From the NCBI GenBank assembly GCA_026874595.1, contig CM049314.1:37493229-37557228 (forward strand): a stretch of 64,000 nucleotides of DNA, in the 5' to 3' direction. Within the stretch, counting starts at the first letter, position 1. Each line of letters opens with the position of its first letter. The position numbers and the translations under genes are program-made. Positions 11,746 to 24,009 of the stretch are shown piece by piece. The stretch comes from Sipunculus nudus. Taxonomy: Eukaryota; Annelida; Sipuncula; Golfingiida; Sipunculidae. The notes under the pieces are model-generated. The model ran no database searches. It saw only the letters and a list, made by a program, of their open reading frames with translations, and had not been told where the DNA came from.

Positions 11746-14700
11746 ATGACCGCGCCCATGGCGGTCGACGGTGACAAATCACAGCAAGAAGAAAGCTCTG
11801 CTTTGGCTTCCATTTTCGCTGAATTAGGTAAGTCCCTAAAAAATAAAATAAATTATAATGTTTTAAAATGTATTTTTCCGGTATCTGCTGAAATTCACGT
11901 CAGATAATAAAATAACTGACGATCTTTTGGGATCAAATCTGTCACGTTGTAATATGCCTGAATGACAGGACCCATGTGTCCGATAGGCAAAATTTGCAAT
12001 TTAATTATGCAGTCAAGCTATAGAAATGTTAATAAAGATTTACTAGTTCAGAAATTTTGATATTTTTTTCTTTCATAATATAACAATAAATTGGCTTAGA
12101 ATTGCGAATTCATAGGAAAATATGACCATTATAATCGGGTCCGTCAGCTATGGGCGATAATACAAGAATTAATGGGCGATTGCACTAAGTCATGCAAAGC
12201 AAACCATTTCAGCCTTCCCAAATAGATCTATCATTGAGCATACAGTAATTTGTACACTAGGGTCTTAATTTTATCACCACATCAGATGGTCCTTTCCCAC
12301 CTAATTTACAATATTATAGTGGAAGCAATTGCCCCAAAAACTGATAAAAATATAAATATTTTTTAATAAGGCTAAGTGAGGGCATTTAAATTAGACTAAT
12401 TTTTAATGAATGGATATTTTATCTTACATAGATCTTTAATCTATGCTTTTTTTATTTCATACAATTAAGCAACCAACATGCAGTAATTGATTTATTGTAA
12501 TACAAATCTGAAGTAATTAAGACTAAAGAAAGTCCTTATTTTTGCCCCAACAGAAAATGATGTGCAGCTCAGGCTTGAGGCATCCTTCGTGGCTTCCGGA
12601 AGAGGGCGCCAACCAGATCCACCTCAGCTTCCGTGTACAAATGGTTTACTTCTGCAGTTCTATGCTATGAAAGTTGAGTCAGAGGCTACATGGGATACAG
12701 TCCAAGAATGGTTGGGGAAAATGTTCCCAAAAGTTGAAAGAAAAAGGTTTCGCAAAATTGTTCAAGGCTCTTTAAGGAATGTTGAACAATGTGTAAGTTT
12801 TGACGAGCGCCAGGTGTTTTATTCCAAAGAAATTGACTTGCAGTTCATTGGTGAAGAGTGCTCTAAGATAGGCATTACACGTGAGACATTTGCGGACCCT
12901 TCACTGTTGGGTGAGCCTGTGGAAAAGATCAGTAATGGAGTCGTGCATGAACTTAGTAAATTTTGTAAAAGTGAAAGTTTTGGACTACCAAGTCTATTTT
13001 CCTTCCTTCAGATATTATTGACGGATGTAAGCTTTAATCTGAAGGCATTTAAATCTGCTTCTGAGAAGTTGTCAGATAACTATAAAAAGCTCAGCAGAAA
13101 TAGTTCCAGGAACACTGATGCTATAGATTTGCTGAAAGAAAACTTTGTATGTCGGTCAACAAAGAAAAAAAGGTCCACATCTCCACTCAGTCAGCCAAAG
13201 CCTGTCAAACATCCAAAGCTGTCGCAGTCACAAGTACTTAAGTTACAAGGAGAGATCAGTAATTTAAAAGCATACACTGAAGAACTTGAATTACAAAATT
13301 CAACTTTACAAGAAAAAATCTCTCAGACCACATGTGAATTATCAAACAGCCAGTCGATACTGAAGAAATCTGAATCTGAGAACCTGAAATTGAGAGAAAA
13401 GCTACAAAGTCAACTGCAGAAGATCTCTGAGAAAGAAAATGAATTGAAGAGCATAAAAGAAGAGTGTGCAGCAATGAGGCAGTCATATTTCTACAACAGG
13501 CTTAAGAGAAGAGAAAGAAAGCTGAACGAGAAAGAAGCAACACTGGAAAAATGTAGTACAGACAGTGATAAATCTATCATTGCTGATCTCAAAAAGCAAA
13601 TTAAATATCTGCAAACGCTTTTGTCAAATCAGCGTAGTATCTGCAATGAAATTACGAAGAACAACAAAGAAACAGAAAAGAGATGCAAAGAAATGAAGTC
13701 TAGGTTTTTCTGTCATGGAGTCTGAACTGCTTGCCAAGGAAGACCAACAGCTAGAAACAAGGGGCCCAAAGCGACAATTTTTAGACAATGTCAGAAAATG
13801 TGTTATCCAGCTGCAAGGAGAAAATGGTGTTGCTGCAAAGCACTGTGGTGCAGTTATACAGACTGTAGCCAAATGGCTATTTGATTACGTAGTTGACATT
13901 AAGGACCTTCCATCAACCAGTTCTGCCATCAACATGGCTGATGAAGGCCATATTCTAGCCAAGTATCAGGTTGCCGAGGCTATGTTAAAGTCTGATCGTT
14001 GGGATCTACACTCTGATGGGACTTCAAGAGATCACATGAAAATCGTGGGCCAGCAAGTGACAACAGGTGATGGACAATCACTGTCTGCCGGTTTCAGTAG
14101 TGTATGTGTGGAAGACACATCTACCTTGCTAGATGTCGCAATAAATCTGTTAAGAGATCTGGCGGATTTGCATGCTGAAAACCAAGAGGCCGCTGAGTCA
14201 ACATTTCAAGGGATGTTACGAAAGATGCATTCGACAATGTCCGACAGAGCTAGTAAAATGAAAACGTGGAACAGAGGACTGGATTAGTACAGAAAAAACT
14301 ACCAGTACTCAACAGACAAGCCTGACAATGATCTGCATGCATTGCACTGCAATGCTCAATTCCTCTTAGGGTTATCCAATCAATGTGATCAGGTACTAAG
14401 CACTGTCGAAAAACAAATGGAAGAACGCCTTGGCCGGAAACTGGGAAGGGCAAATCTTGCAAAGTTTGCACATTTCAAGACATCCGAGACCAACAGCAGC
14501 AGATTCATAAGGACTGCATGCGACATTCTTGGCCCCTGGGGAGATGAAAAGAATGGTTGCCGACATGAGTGGGAGGCACACCTGAAGAAACTCAACAAAA
14601 AATCTCATGTTACTAGCTTTCGCTCAAATAGATTCAACAACTATTTCCAAGGAGCTGCCACCCTGTTCCATCATCATGAAGACGTTGAATTCATTACAGA

Positions 14701-16160
14701 ATTTAAGTCAGATGCAAACTTAAAGATCCAGAGTGTATTAGCAGATGCACAGTCACCAGATTTGATGGTCCTTGTCCACATCCTTGGAATTCTGTACTTC
14801 AAGATTACTGGACCATACTGGCAGCACCTAAGAAGTGAAACCAATTATGCAGAATTTTATGTGTATGTGCAGCGGATGCTTAGCATGTTCCAGGAGTGGG
14901 CTGCAGATCCTTCCCCTTTGTTAGATGAACATGCAGAGCCCCTATTTCCAGAGTTTGCCATTCCCTTGGGAGAAGCCGGTAGCAGCTTATTTGCCAGTCA
15001 AGCTGACTATGACAATGTGGCTACCATAGCACTTCTAGAAATTATGAAAGGTCTCATTCAGGTCACAACAAGGCAGCTAAGTGACTTTTTGCCTGAAGGC
15101 AAATATGGTCAAAAATCAACTCCTGAGCAGCTTGACGGAATGAGACATTCCAAACTGACCAATCTGATTGGTGAATATGTGTTTTGAGATTTGGACTATT
15201 ACCAGAAGTCTAAAAGGCATACAACCCTCCACCACTACAGTACTCTGAACATGCTCAAACGGAATCAAACCATGTCCCTTTGGATGAAAACAAAGTCCCC
15301 GATGGAACAAGCAAGTTTGATGAAGCTGGCCAGAAAAAAAGGGAAGTCTGAGTAGGTTAGCAGATCGTAGAATAGAGCAGGAGGTAGTACAACAAATGCA
15401 GAAACGCCTTGAGGAGAACAGAATTATTAAAGAGAAAAAGCTGGAACGCAGACGGTCCAGGAAAAATAAAGTGGTTGAAGATGTTGTGCAACAGGGAGGG
15501 CTTTGCAAAAATTCACGTGATATTAAAAAACTGTTAGATGGTAAAACAGAGAAGCAGCAGCTTGAAGCTCTAAAATGCCAGTTCCGTTACCTAAGAGACA
15601 TCCTGTCAATCCCCACAAAACAAATATTTAAAGACGCCATTGTTCAAAACTTGCAAGCTAATTTCTATTAGAAACCTTATTACAAGCTAACAAAGACTGT
15701 GTGGAAAAAATTTAGACCTTCCCAACATGTTAGTCCAATTCCAAATGATGTGAATGACAGCACAGATGAACAAACAAGTGATGATGATGCAGAGGAGCAC
15801 ATTGAATACCAGCCTGACACTGATAATGGAGAACATGATGAACCAAACTATGAGTTTGACCACTTCGGGAGTTTCAGCTTTGTCAGGCAAGGCAGTAGTG
15901 TTGCGGTGGCATATGATGAAGACATCTTTATTGGCCAGATAGTTTCTATTGAAAGTGAGAAACAAGGAACCGTTCAATTTTTAGAGCGACTCAGTGGAAA
16001 TAGGTTTAGATGGCCGGCATGTGATGATCTTGCCACGGTGGACCAGAAATATGTAGTTGACAGTGATTTCGACATCATTCCACAAGGACGCACTGTAAAT
16101 GTGCCAACTTTTCCTGCAATATTGAAACAATTTCAGGCATATCAGAAACAGTTTATGTAA
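11746..16160 (+). pseudogene. Transposase-like gene, copy 1 (RNase-H-like core with C-terminal barrel), broken
   Basis: Two exons. Exon 1 is 11746-11827 (82 nt; ATG then TAPMAVDGDKSQQEE...), with donor GTAAGT at 11828. Exon 2 starts at 12554 after CCCCAACAG and runs to TAA at 16158-16160; the phase-1 junction is preserved. Order along the protein: GRGRQPDPPQLPCT block (~12595); globular N-terminal region; Lys/Ser linker; coiled coil (~13200-13700) with RRERKLNEKE; RNase-H-like core with SDGTSRDH (Asp codon 14015-14017) and MSDRASKM (~14240); CNAQFLLGLS; SNRFNNYF; 'GEY-DLD' near 15180; a basic helix; an acidic linker; and an SH3/Tudor-like barrel (~15870-16060, VAVAYDEDIFIGQIV). Lesions: frameshift ~13715-13725, TAG 14285-14287, TGA 15185-15187, frameshift in an A-run ~15330, TAG 15669-15671. 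Copy 2 has His in 'CSAH' where this copy has Gln. It looks hAT-like and I know similar unnamed animal proteins, but I cannot name the family. No element termini were found. Confidence 0.72.
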
Positions 16161-16503
16161 TATATTTATCAAGTCAGAGAGACAGTATTTCAGAACTTTT
16201 AATACTACCAATTCATCTTATCTGCTTATATAGTTATACCAGAGAGAATCAATCATTGTTATGTATATAGACATTCGACAACAGGATTTCTTCATGTTCA
16301 CCTGAGAAATTATGTCCGCCTGCAATTACAAGTTTACAGGTAAATAATGCAATTTAAAATTAAAACATGGCAGGTACATCATCTATTTCATAAGAACTAA
16401 TTTACACAGCAACCATTTCCACTCAGAACTGTCAAGACAATGTGCAGTGGATGCACAACCATCATACTGTTTCATGTTAACTTGTGATTTTCTTAATATT
16501 TCA

Positions 16504-16556
16504 ATACATTTTCTCTCATATTTAGGAAACATTTATAAATATGAGAGAAAATGTAT
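16504..16556. repeat. Perfect 21-bp hairpin, 11-nt loop
   Basis: ATACATTTTCTCTCATATTT plus one A (16504-16524) is perfectly complementary to 16536-16556 across an 11-nt loop. It lies about 350 bp after the stop of copy 1. It could be a transcript hairpin or a small foldback; the stem is short for a pre-miRNA. Confidence 0.75.
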
Positions 16557-16933
16557 ATTTATAAGTATACTATCAGTTTATAGCCCTGCTCCTAATGAGT
16601 CTATAGACACTTAATTTGTTATGATAGCTCAATTATTGTGAAAGTTATGGCTAAAAATGTACATTAAAGTATGACGCGAGCCATTTTTGCGCCGCCTAAT
16701 TAGTTTTTTTTTAATTTTAATGAGGTCATAATTTCATTTAATTTAATATTTGGTATAAAATGATAAAAGCATCATCATAATTGGATGTAAAGAGGACCTC
16801 TGCAGAAAGTTTGAATAGTCTGAGGAGTATATTTTCAGAAATATTAAAATATGAAAATGGCACTTTGTTCATTTTGTTGTTATTTAGGCTATATTGGCCC
16901 AAAAAGGGTCCGTTTCCATTAACTTCAAAGTTC

Positions 16934-18966
16934 AACTAGACATTTCTTGGCACCGCAGGTGCCAGAGTATCCCCAGACATAGCAGCCCTCCCCCCCCTTA
17001 AGAATAGACCCCCATTTTTAGCAGCATATACTGACACTTGGCATATTTATTGTTTCTTCCATCTAACAATCCACAATCTTGTTGAAGATGTTGGTCCTGT
17101 GACCTTGATCTTTTTAAAGATGTGTCCTGTGACCTTGACCTTTGACCTCATGACCCCAAAATCAATTTGGGTCTTGCTTTTCCAATGGTACATATGCAAG
17201 TCAAGTTTGAAATCTATACATCCATAGAGCAGGAATTATCATCCAGAAACTAATTTTTGGACAGATGGCTCCTGTGACCTTCACCTTTGACCTTGTGACC
17301 TCAAAATTGATAGTGTTCTTCCTCTCTTGGCAGGAGAACTATATGTGCAAGATGAAAGATCTGAGATGAAATGTTTGGCTGAAAATGCATCCACATCTTT
17401 TTAAATATGTCCTGTGACCTTGACCTTTGACCTCATGACCCCAAAATCAATTGGAGCCTTGCTTTTCCAATGGGACATATACAAGTCAAGTTTGAAATCC
17501 ATACATCAATAAAAGAAGGAATTATCATCCAGAAACTAATTTTTGGACAGATGGCTCCTGTGACCTTCACCTTTGACCTTGTGACCTCAAAATTGATAGG
17601 GTTCTTCCTCTCTTGGCAGGTGAACTATATGTGCAAGATGAAAGATCTGAGAAGAAATGTTTGGCTGAAAATGCATCCACAATCTTTTTAAAGATGTGTC
17701 CTGTGACCTTGACCTTTGACCTCATGACCCCAAAATCAATTGGAGCCTTGCTTTTTCAATGGGACATATATAAGTCAAGTTTGAAATCAATACATCAATA
17801 AAAGCAGGAATTATCATCCAGAAACTAATTTTTGGACAGATAGCTCCTGTGGCCTTGACCTTTGACCTTATGACCCCAAAATTTATATGGATCATCCCCT
17901 ATTGGCAGATGACTTATATGTGCAAGATGAAAGGTCTGAGATAAAATGTTTGGCTGAAAATGCATCCACAATCTTTTTAAAGATGTGTCCTGTGACCTTG
18001 ACCTTTGACCTCATGACCCCGAAATCAATTGGAGCCTTGCTTTTTCAATGGGACATATATAAGTCAAGTTTGAAATCAATACATCAATAAAAGCAGGAAT
18101 TATCATCCAGAAACTAATTTTTGGACAGATAGCTCCTGTGGCCTTGACCTTTGACCTTATGACCCCAAAATTTATATGGATCATCCCCTATTGGCAAGTG
18201 AGCTATATATTCAAGATGGAAGACCTAGGATGAAAGTTTGGCTTAAAATGCATCCACAGTATCTTTTAAAATGCCAGTCCATTGACCTTGACCTTTGACC
18301 TCATCACCCTAGAACCTATAGGGTTCTTACTTTAGTGGTGGGCCATACATAAGTCATGTTTGAAATCCATATGGCTATCAACACTGGAGATATCATAAGA
18401 GGTGTGTGATTTTCACCATATATGGCAATATTCAAGGTCAAGGCCACTATCATAGGAAAGGTCATGACCCCAATTTAAATAAACATCATCCCATAACCCA
18501 TACCTATGTATATGCATAATATAAAAGAAATCTGTCCATTAGTTTTTGACTTATCATGCTCACAGTACTGTAAGGTGGCAATTTTGGGGGTATTAAACGG
18601 CACAAAAACAAGTAAAGAATAATAGGTGGCGCCACCAGTTTCTGGAACATGACAACCCTATCCATGATCTTCCATCAACTTGATTTTGGGATAAATCCAT
18701 GCAAGATTTCTTGAGATCTTAAAGAATTTGTGTGATTTTCCCCAAAATTGGACCTATTCAAGGTCAAGGACACTCTCCTAGTATAGGTCATGACCTCATT
18801 TTAAATAGGCGTCGTCCTCTCACCCATATCTATACACATACCAAGTTTGGTAAAGTTCCATGAAATATTTTTTGGGTTATCGCGCCAACAAGATTTATAT
18901 GCGGCGGCGGCGGCGGCCGGACCAGTATGAAAACATAGTATCCCCCGACTTTGTCTGGGGATACAA
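16934..18966 (+). mobile_element. Satellite-bearing HINE-like element A
   Basis: Left end: AACTAGACATTTC, then a 7-bp hairpin (TGGCACC-GCA-GGTGCCA), 2 nt, then GTATCCCCAGACATAG (16967-16982). Right end: AAAACATAGTATCCC, then CTTTGTCTGGGGATAC (18949-18964) followed by AA. The left GTATCCCCAGACA is an inverted copy of the right terminus, and the right end itself folds into a GTATCCC...GGGGATAC hairpin. Between the ends are ~290-bp units, each with two TGACCT-rich blocks (perfect TTGACCTTTGACCT near 17136, 17424, 17709, 17851, 17998, 18142 and 18287), then a unique region with GGTGGCGCCACC (18625-18636) and a CGG tract (~18901-18917). Asymmetric terminal inverted repeats, end hairpins and an internal array fit non-autonomous Helentron-type elements; a MITE-like DNA transposon is the alternative. 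ORFs inside are satellite shadows. Confidence 0.65.
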
Positions 18967-20880
18967 TAACTATAGGCCTATATCACTTTTGAGCTGTGTA
19001 GCTAAGGTTTTTGACAAAAATAGTCCATAGAGTACTATATTACTTCTGTATGAGGAATCATTTGTTAACTGAGAGGAACTCCGGGTTCCGAACGTTTGAT
19101 AGTACAACAAACCAGTTAACATATATAACCAACAGGATCTATAAAGAAATGGACGATGGTAATAGTATTTGTATAGTATATCTCGACATAAGTAAAGCTT
19201 TCGATAGAGTATTTCATAATGGGTTATTGTTTAAGTTGCATCAATTTGGTATACAAGGAATGTTATTGCATTGGTTTAAATCATACCTGGCACAGAGGAA
19301 ACAATGGGTATGCTTAGAAGGTGCGGTTTCCAGTTGGGTTGAAGTACCGGCAGGTGTTCCTCAAGGCTCTATCCTTGGGCCACTCCTTTTATTTATTAAC
19401 GATATAGTTGACGATATTGATTCTGAGATATATCTGTACGCTGATGATACTTCGATACTACGGCCATTCCGTGACATGCATTGTTGCACTGAACAAATTA
19501 ACAGTGATCTAAATAAAATACACCAGTGGGCCAAACAATGGAGGGTTACATTCAGTGCCGAAAAAACGGAGTATATGATAATATCTACCGGACATAAAAA
19601 CGATTATTCGGATATAAAATTATATTTTAATAACAAATGCTTAAGGCGAGTTAATTCTCTTAAGCATCTTGGTCTGGAGCTTACAGATAACATGTCATGG
19701 GATTCTCACATCAGTATTATAACCCTGCAAGCCCAGAAGTGAGTGTCATCTCTCTTCAGAGTAAAGCACTTACTGCCCAGGAAAGCTCTGGAACAAATTT
19801 ATATATCTATGATTCGTCCTATATTAGAATATTGTAACATTGTTTTTGACAACATGTCAATGTATTTGAACGAGAAATTAGAATCCATTCAGAGGAGGGC
19901 AGCTGTACTTTGCACAGGTGCGTTCAAAGTTACAAGCACAAAAAAATTATTTGACGAAGTTGGCTGGTGTTCCCTTAGTGATCGTAGGAAACGTAATCGA
20001 CTTATACTATTTCACAGAATGATAAATAACCAGGCTCCTGATTACCTAGTGTCACTTCTCCCTAAAAGAGCTGAAGAAAAAACATCATATTCTTTGAGAA
20101 ACTCGGCGCAGTTATGTAATCCTCGTCACAAATCAGTAAAATATTATAATTAATTTATTCTGAAAACCATCAGAGACTGGAACTCTTTGCCAGCCGAAGT
20201 CACAAACGTCGATGATCCCAAAGCTTTGATAAATAAGATCAATGCTATGTTTTTTGTTAGGAAGAATCCATTGTTTTCGTTAAATTTAGGAAATGCATCA
20301 GTTCATTTAACTAGGTTACGTCTTGGTTTGAGTCCTCTTAAAAAACACCTTAGAGCATACAGGCTGAGCGATGACCCAATCTGTCCTGCCTGTAAAAAAA
20401 AGGAAGACTCAGCTCATTTTCTTCTTCACTGCCTGACCTACACATCCCAGCGTATTAAGCTCATGTCTTCCATTAAAGATATTGTAAAACTGGAGCAAGT
20501 TGACGACCAAACAAAAGTTACATGGCTCCTGAGAGGGTTTGATGGTGGCAAATACTCTGTGAATAGAAAAATGTTAACTGAAACATGTAACTTTATTGTT
20601 GATACGAAGAGATTATGCTGATATACAGAACTAATATGCCAGGTTTTTCATATTTGTTGAACAACTGTTATTGTGATCATAATGTTTACTAAGGTTCTCA
20701 GCGTACTATGTGTGCATATTATTTTGCATTATCGTTTACCATTGTATGTTTGAGTTTAAATTCATTCATATATATTAATATTACTATTATTACTATTAGT
20801 ATCTTATTAATATATGTCCGTGGAGATCACCTAGTGGTCCATGTGTACCGTGTGTTATCCACGTAAAATAAATAAAGGTT
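18967..20880 (+). mobile_element. 5'-truncated jockey/CR1-like LINE, broken
   Basis: The element starts inside the reverse transcriptase at the NYRPISLLS motif (~18968) immediately after element A. It shows a single ORF2-like frame: palm motif 'YLDISKAFDRV', 'GVPQGSILGPLLL', catalytic YADDTSI (~19437-19457), thumb region, then a C-terminal domain with a CPAC-x8-H-x4-C zinc-like cluster (~20380-20430). The frame is damaged by an extra A in an A-run at ~19015 and by in-frame stops at 19740-19742 (TGA) and 20151-20153 (TAA). The last coding position is 20621. The 3' tail ends in AATAAATAAAGG (~20867). The endonuclease domain and ORF1 are absent. 5' truncation is usual for LINE insertions made by target-primed reverse transcription. 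Confidence 0.85.
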
Positions 20881-20918
20881 ATATAGAACAATTCAGTAAT
20901 GCTAAACGATAGGGGTGC

Positions 20919-21450
20919 GTGCCTGAATCAGTAGCAAAATCTATCCTTGCTGATAAGACCAGTAAAAATAAGAAATGTAAGAAAATAAACCAGTGTGCAT
21001 CATCTAATAGTCTACCTAAGGTGTTAGCTAATGTAAAACCTCCAAAACAAATTAGTAGGGTGTCAGCCACAGTAAACTCGCTGCAAATTCAATGTCTATT
21101 AGACACGGGTGCCGTAGTATCCTGTATAAACGGGGAGGTTGTACAAGTCCATGAGGTCCTAAATAAACTTCCTCTATTACCCCCACCCTCAAATCATGTG
21201 AGAGGCGTTGGCAATTCATTGATAAGGGTAAAGGGAGTTATAGAATTAGAGATCAGTATGGGAAACTTTACAGGAACACATAGATTTTTTGTTCTGGAAA
21301 TATGATAATTCCATTAATTTTAGGAATAGATTTCCTTAAAAAACATCAGGCAAGCATAAATTTCTCTGACTGCTCCCTATCATTAATGGGCAATTCCTAT
21401 GTTATTCCCATATCAGGCAACAAACAAACAGCTTAGTGCTCAATGTTACG
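20919..21450 (+). pseudogene. Gypsy retropepsin (aspartic protease) region, frameshifted
   Basis: The frame from 20919 reaches the active-site motif CLLDTGAVVSCI (~21090-21125) after a Lys-rich segment, probably the end of gag/nucleocapsid. It stops at 21305, and the downstream half (LILGIDFLKKH, ~21320-21350, the second conserved retropepsin motif) continues in another frame to about 21435. The protease would process the polyprotein. Broken by one frameshift near 21300. Confidence 0.8.
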
Positions 21451-21623
21451 CCTCGCATGTGATGTAAACTGTCCACCTATGTCAGAAAACCTCCTTCCCA
21501 TGTATATGCCAGCCCCTTGCTCGAGAACTCTTATCGGACAAGTCACACCTAATAAAACTCTCTCCAGATCAAAAGGCCTCGCCCGAGCATTGTGTCAACA
21601 CCATATCCCATTGCAAAACAAAT

Positions 21624-23189
21624 GTGAGGGTCCTAAACCCTTCAAGCAAGCCTGTATGTTTACAGAGAGGATATCCAATGGCCCTGTTTCACCCCATTCA
21701 GGACGACTCAGAAACAATAAACATTTTAAACAAACAGACTGAAAACACTGTAAATCATGCAGAGACAGTAAGACTAACGGACCAGCAATGTATAGAAATT
21801 GCAAAATCTCTAGATTTTGATTGGGAAAACTCTCAGTTATCAGCCACAGAAATTAAACATTTACAAAAATTTTTAGGCTCAAACAGGGACGTATTTGCCA
21901 CAAATCTATCAGAACTAGGATGTACACAGACATTTTCCCATTCAATAGATACTTGGGATGCCTCTCCGATCAGACTAGCACCTTATAGAGTAAACCCAGT
22001 TAAAAAGGCAGAAATGGAGAAACAAGTCAATGAAATGCTAGACGCAGGTATTATCAAACACAGTACCTCCTTATGGCAAGCACCCGCCTTATTAATACCA
22101 AAGAAAATTGGTACTTATAGGTTTGCTGTTGACTATAGGAAGTTAAATGCAGTAACTAAACCTCTTAGTCATCCCTTACCTAGAAGTGAAGATGTTTTTA
22201 ACAGCATTGGACAAGCAAAGGCTAAAATTTTCTCAGTGTTAGACATGGCTTCAGGATTGTGGCAGATTCCAATGCATCCTGACTCAGTTGATAAGACAGA
22301 GTTCGTAACACACGACGGAACGTACGCGTGGAACGTTATGCCCTGTGGATATGTAATAGTCCCTCGAGCTTCACCAATGCTCTATCTCATATTTTACATG
22401 GTTTAACATTTAAAAATGCTGTTATTTATGTAGATGACATCCTGGTTTACAGACAAAATCTGACTGAACACATGGACCACTTGTCGCAAATATTTGACAG
22501 ACTCAGACAGGCCAATCTCAAGCTAAAACCATCAAAATGTCAATTTGCTACACCAAAGGTCAATTTCTTAGGTCACATGATTTCGACCAAAGGCGTAGAA
22601 ATGGATCATGCTAAAACTAAGGCTGTCTCAGAATTCCCAGAACCTAAAAATGTTAAACAGGTACGGAGTCTCTTGGCCTATGCAATTATTATCGGAAATT
22701 TGTCAAGGACTATTTTAAATAACATATCCCTTGACCAAACTACTGCATAAGGACACACCATTTTTATGGGATGACACCTGCCAATCAGCATTTGACAGGC
22801 TGAAACAGGCACTGACCACTGAACCAGTTGTGTTAGCATATCCTGACTTTGAAAAAGAATTTATTTTGTACACGGACGCTTCAGACTATGCCATTGGTTA
22901 CATCCTTGGTCAGAAAGACGAACAGGGCAAGGAACATGTAATAGCATATGGTGGACGAAATCTAAGGACTAATGAAAGAAAATGGGGAATCACTGATAAA
23001 GAATGCGCCGCTGTGGTTGAGGGTATAAAACACTTCAATGTGTATTTGTCTAATGACAACTCATTCGCAATTGTGACAAACCACAGAGCTCTAGTCTATC
23101 TCGATTCTTGTAAAAACACCTCAGCAAGACTTGCTAGGTGGGCACTACAATTACAACATTATAAATACAAAATTGGGTCGGGAGTTTGA
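21624..23189 (+). pseudogene. Gypsy reverse transcriptase and RNase H, frameshifted
   Basis: The reverse transcriptase begins in the frame from 21624, with 'SLWQAPALLIPKK', 'FAVDYRKLNAVT' and 'FSVLDMASGLWQIPM'. A frameshift near 22345 precedes the catalytic YVDDIL (~22427-22444), and a second near 22680 precedes the connection/RNase H part. RNase H starts TDASDYAIG (~22873-22899) and contains the 'NERKWGITDKE' and 'TNHRALVYL' segments typical of gypsy RNase H. A stop at 23187-23189 separates it from the integrase frame. All catalytic landmarks are visible, but no intact frame exists. Confidence 0.88.
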
Positions 23190-23993
23190 ATTCAAACGCA
23201 GATGCACTCTCAAGAAGGGAATATTCAGATATTTCAGAGGAAAAACCTATTATCTCAACTACCAATGAATTACCCAATATTGGTGTAGATAATCCAAACA
23301 ACAATCAACTGGAATATCACATCACATATGATAACCCAAACCTTGTTCCTGTAGGAAACCAGTTACAAGTACTTGCTTTAGCTACTGACCAGTACAATGA
23401 CACTGAACTGTTTGAATTAACCAACCAGTTACTACCTGACAAGGCTAAACAATTATCACAATTACAACTGAGTGTACCTGACTTGACCCTTATCATTAAC
23501 TACCTCAAGGATAAGAATGACCTCCCTGTGGACCAGCGGAAGGCCCGTAACATTATACTAGAAAGTATAGATTACTTCATTGACAACAATCTCTTATATC
23601 ACACATACTATCCAAGGGGTAAGGGTAAACAAAGCAGGCAACCAATTATTCAATTAGTAATCCCCAGAGCGTTAAGGGATGACCTGCTCAGATCATATCA
23701 TGACTCATTAGCCGCAGGTTGTCGCATGGGTGTTTCCCAGACTTATGACGCAATCAAATTAAAGTATTATTGGCACACAATGCATACAGATGTAGTAAAC
23801 TACATCAAGTCTTGTCAAGCATGTCAATCAGCTAAACGCCACTTCCATGCTAAACAGGCTCCACTAACAAACTACCCAATAGCATCAGCTTTCAGTAGGG
23901 TTCACCTGGATATTACAGGACCATTTAAGACCACCCCACAAGGATACAAATATATTCTTGTCATGGTAGACAGTTTTACCAAGTGGATAGAAG
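23186..23993 (+). pseudogene. Gypsy integrase, N-terminal half
   Basis: It starts with the NSNADALSRR tether after RNase H. It then has the zinc-binding region (HDSLAAGCRMGV...CQACQSAKRH, ~23698-23845) and the first catalytic Asp in VHLDITGPF (~23910). In most gypsy integrases the second zinc ligand is His in a GHxG motif; here the sequence is GCRMG, so that ligand appears substituted. The core ends abruptly at the TKWIE codons, where the 6.6-kb element is inserted, and resumes at 30601. Confidence 0.88.
23987..23993. repeat. Left copy of 7-bp direct repeat ATAGAAG
   Basis: ATAGAAG here recurs at 30601-30607. Removing one copy and the intervening DNA restores continuous integrase coding, so this is the probable target-site duplication of the nested element. 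Confidence 0.7.
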
Positions 23994-24009
23994 TAGGTAC
24001 CAGCACGAA

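Noticed and set aside
17470-18090. Repeated ~65-codon ORFs in element A (also 31945-32723 in B and 38576-39068 in C)
   Set aside because: They recur once per satellite unit and arise from unit lengths and composition. They have no protein family and the encoded peptides merely copy the repeat.
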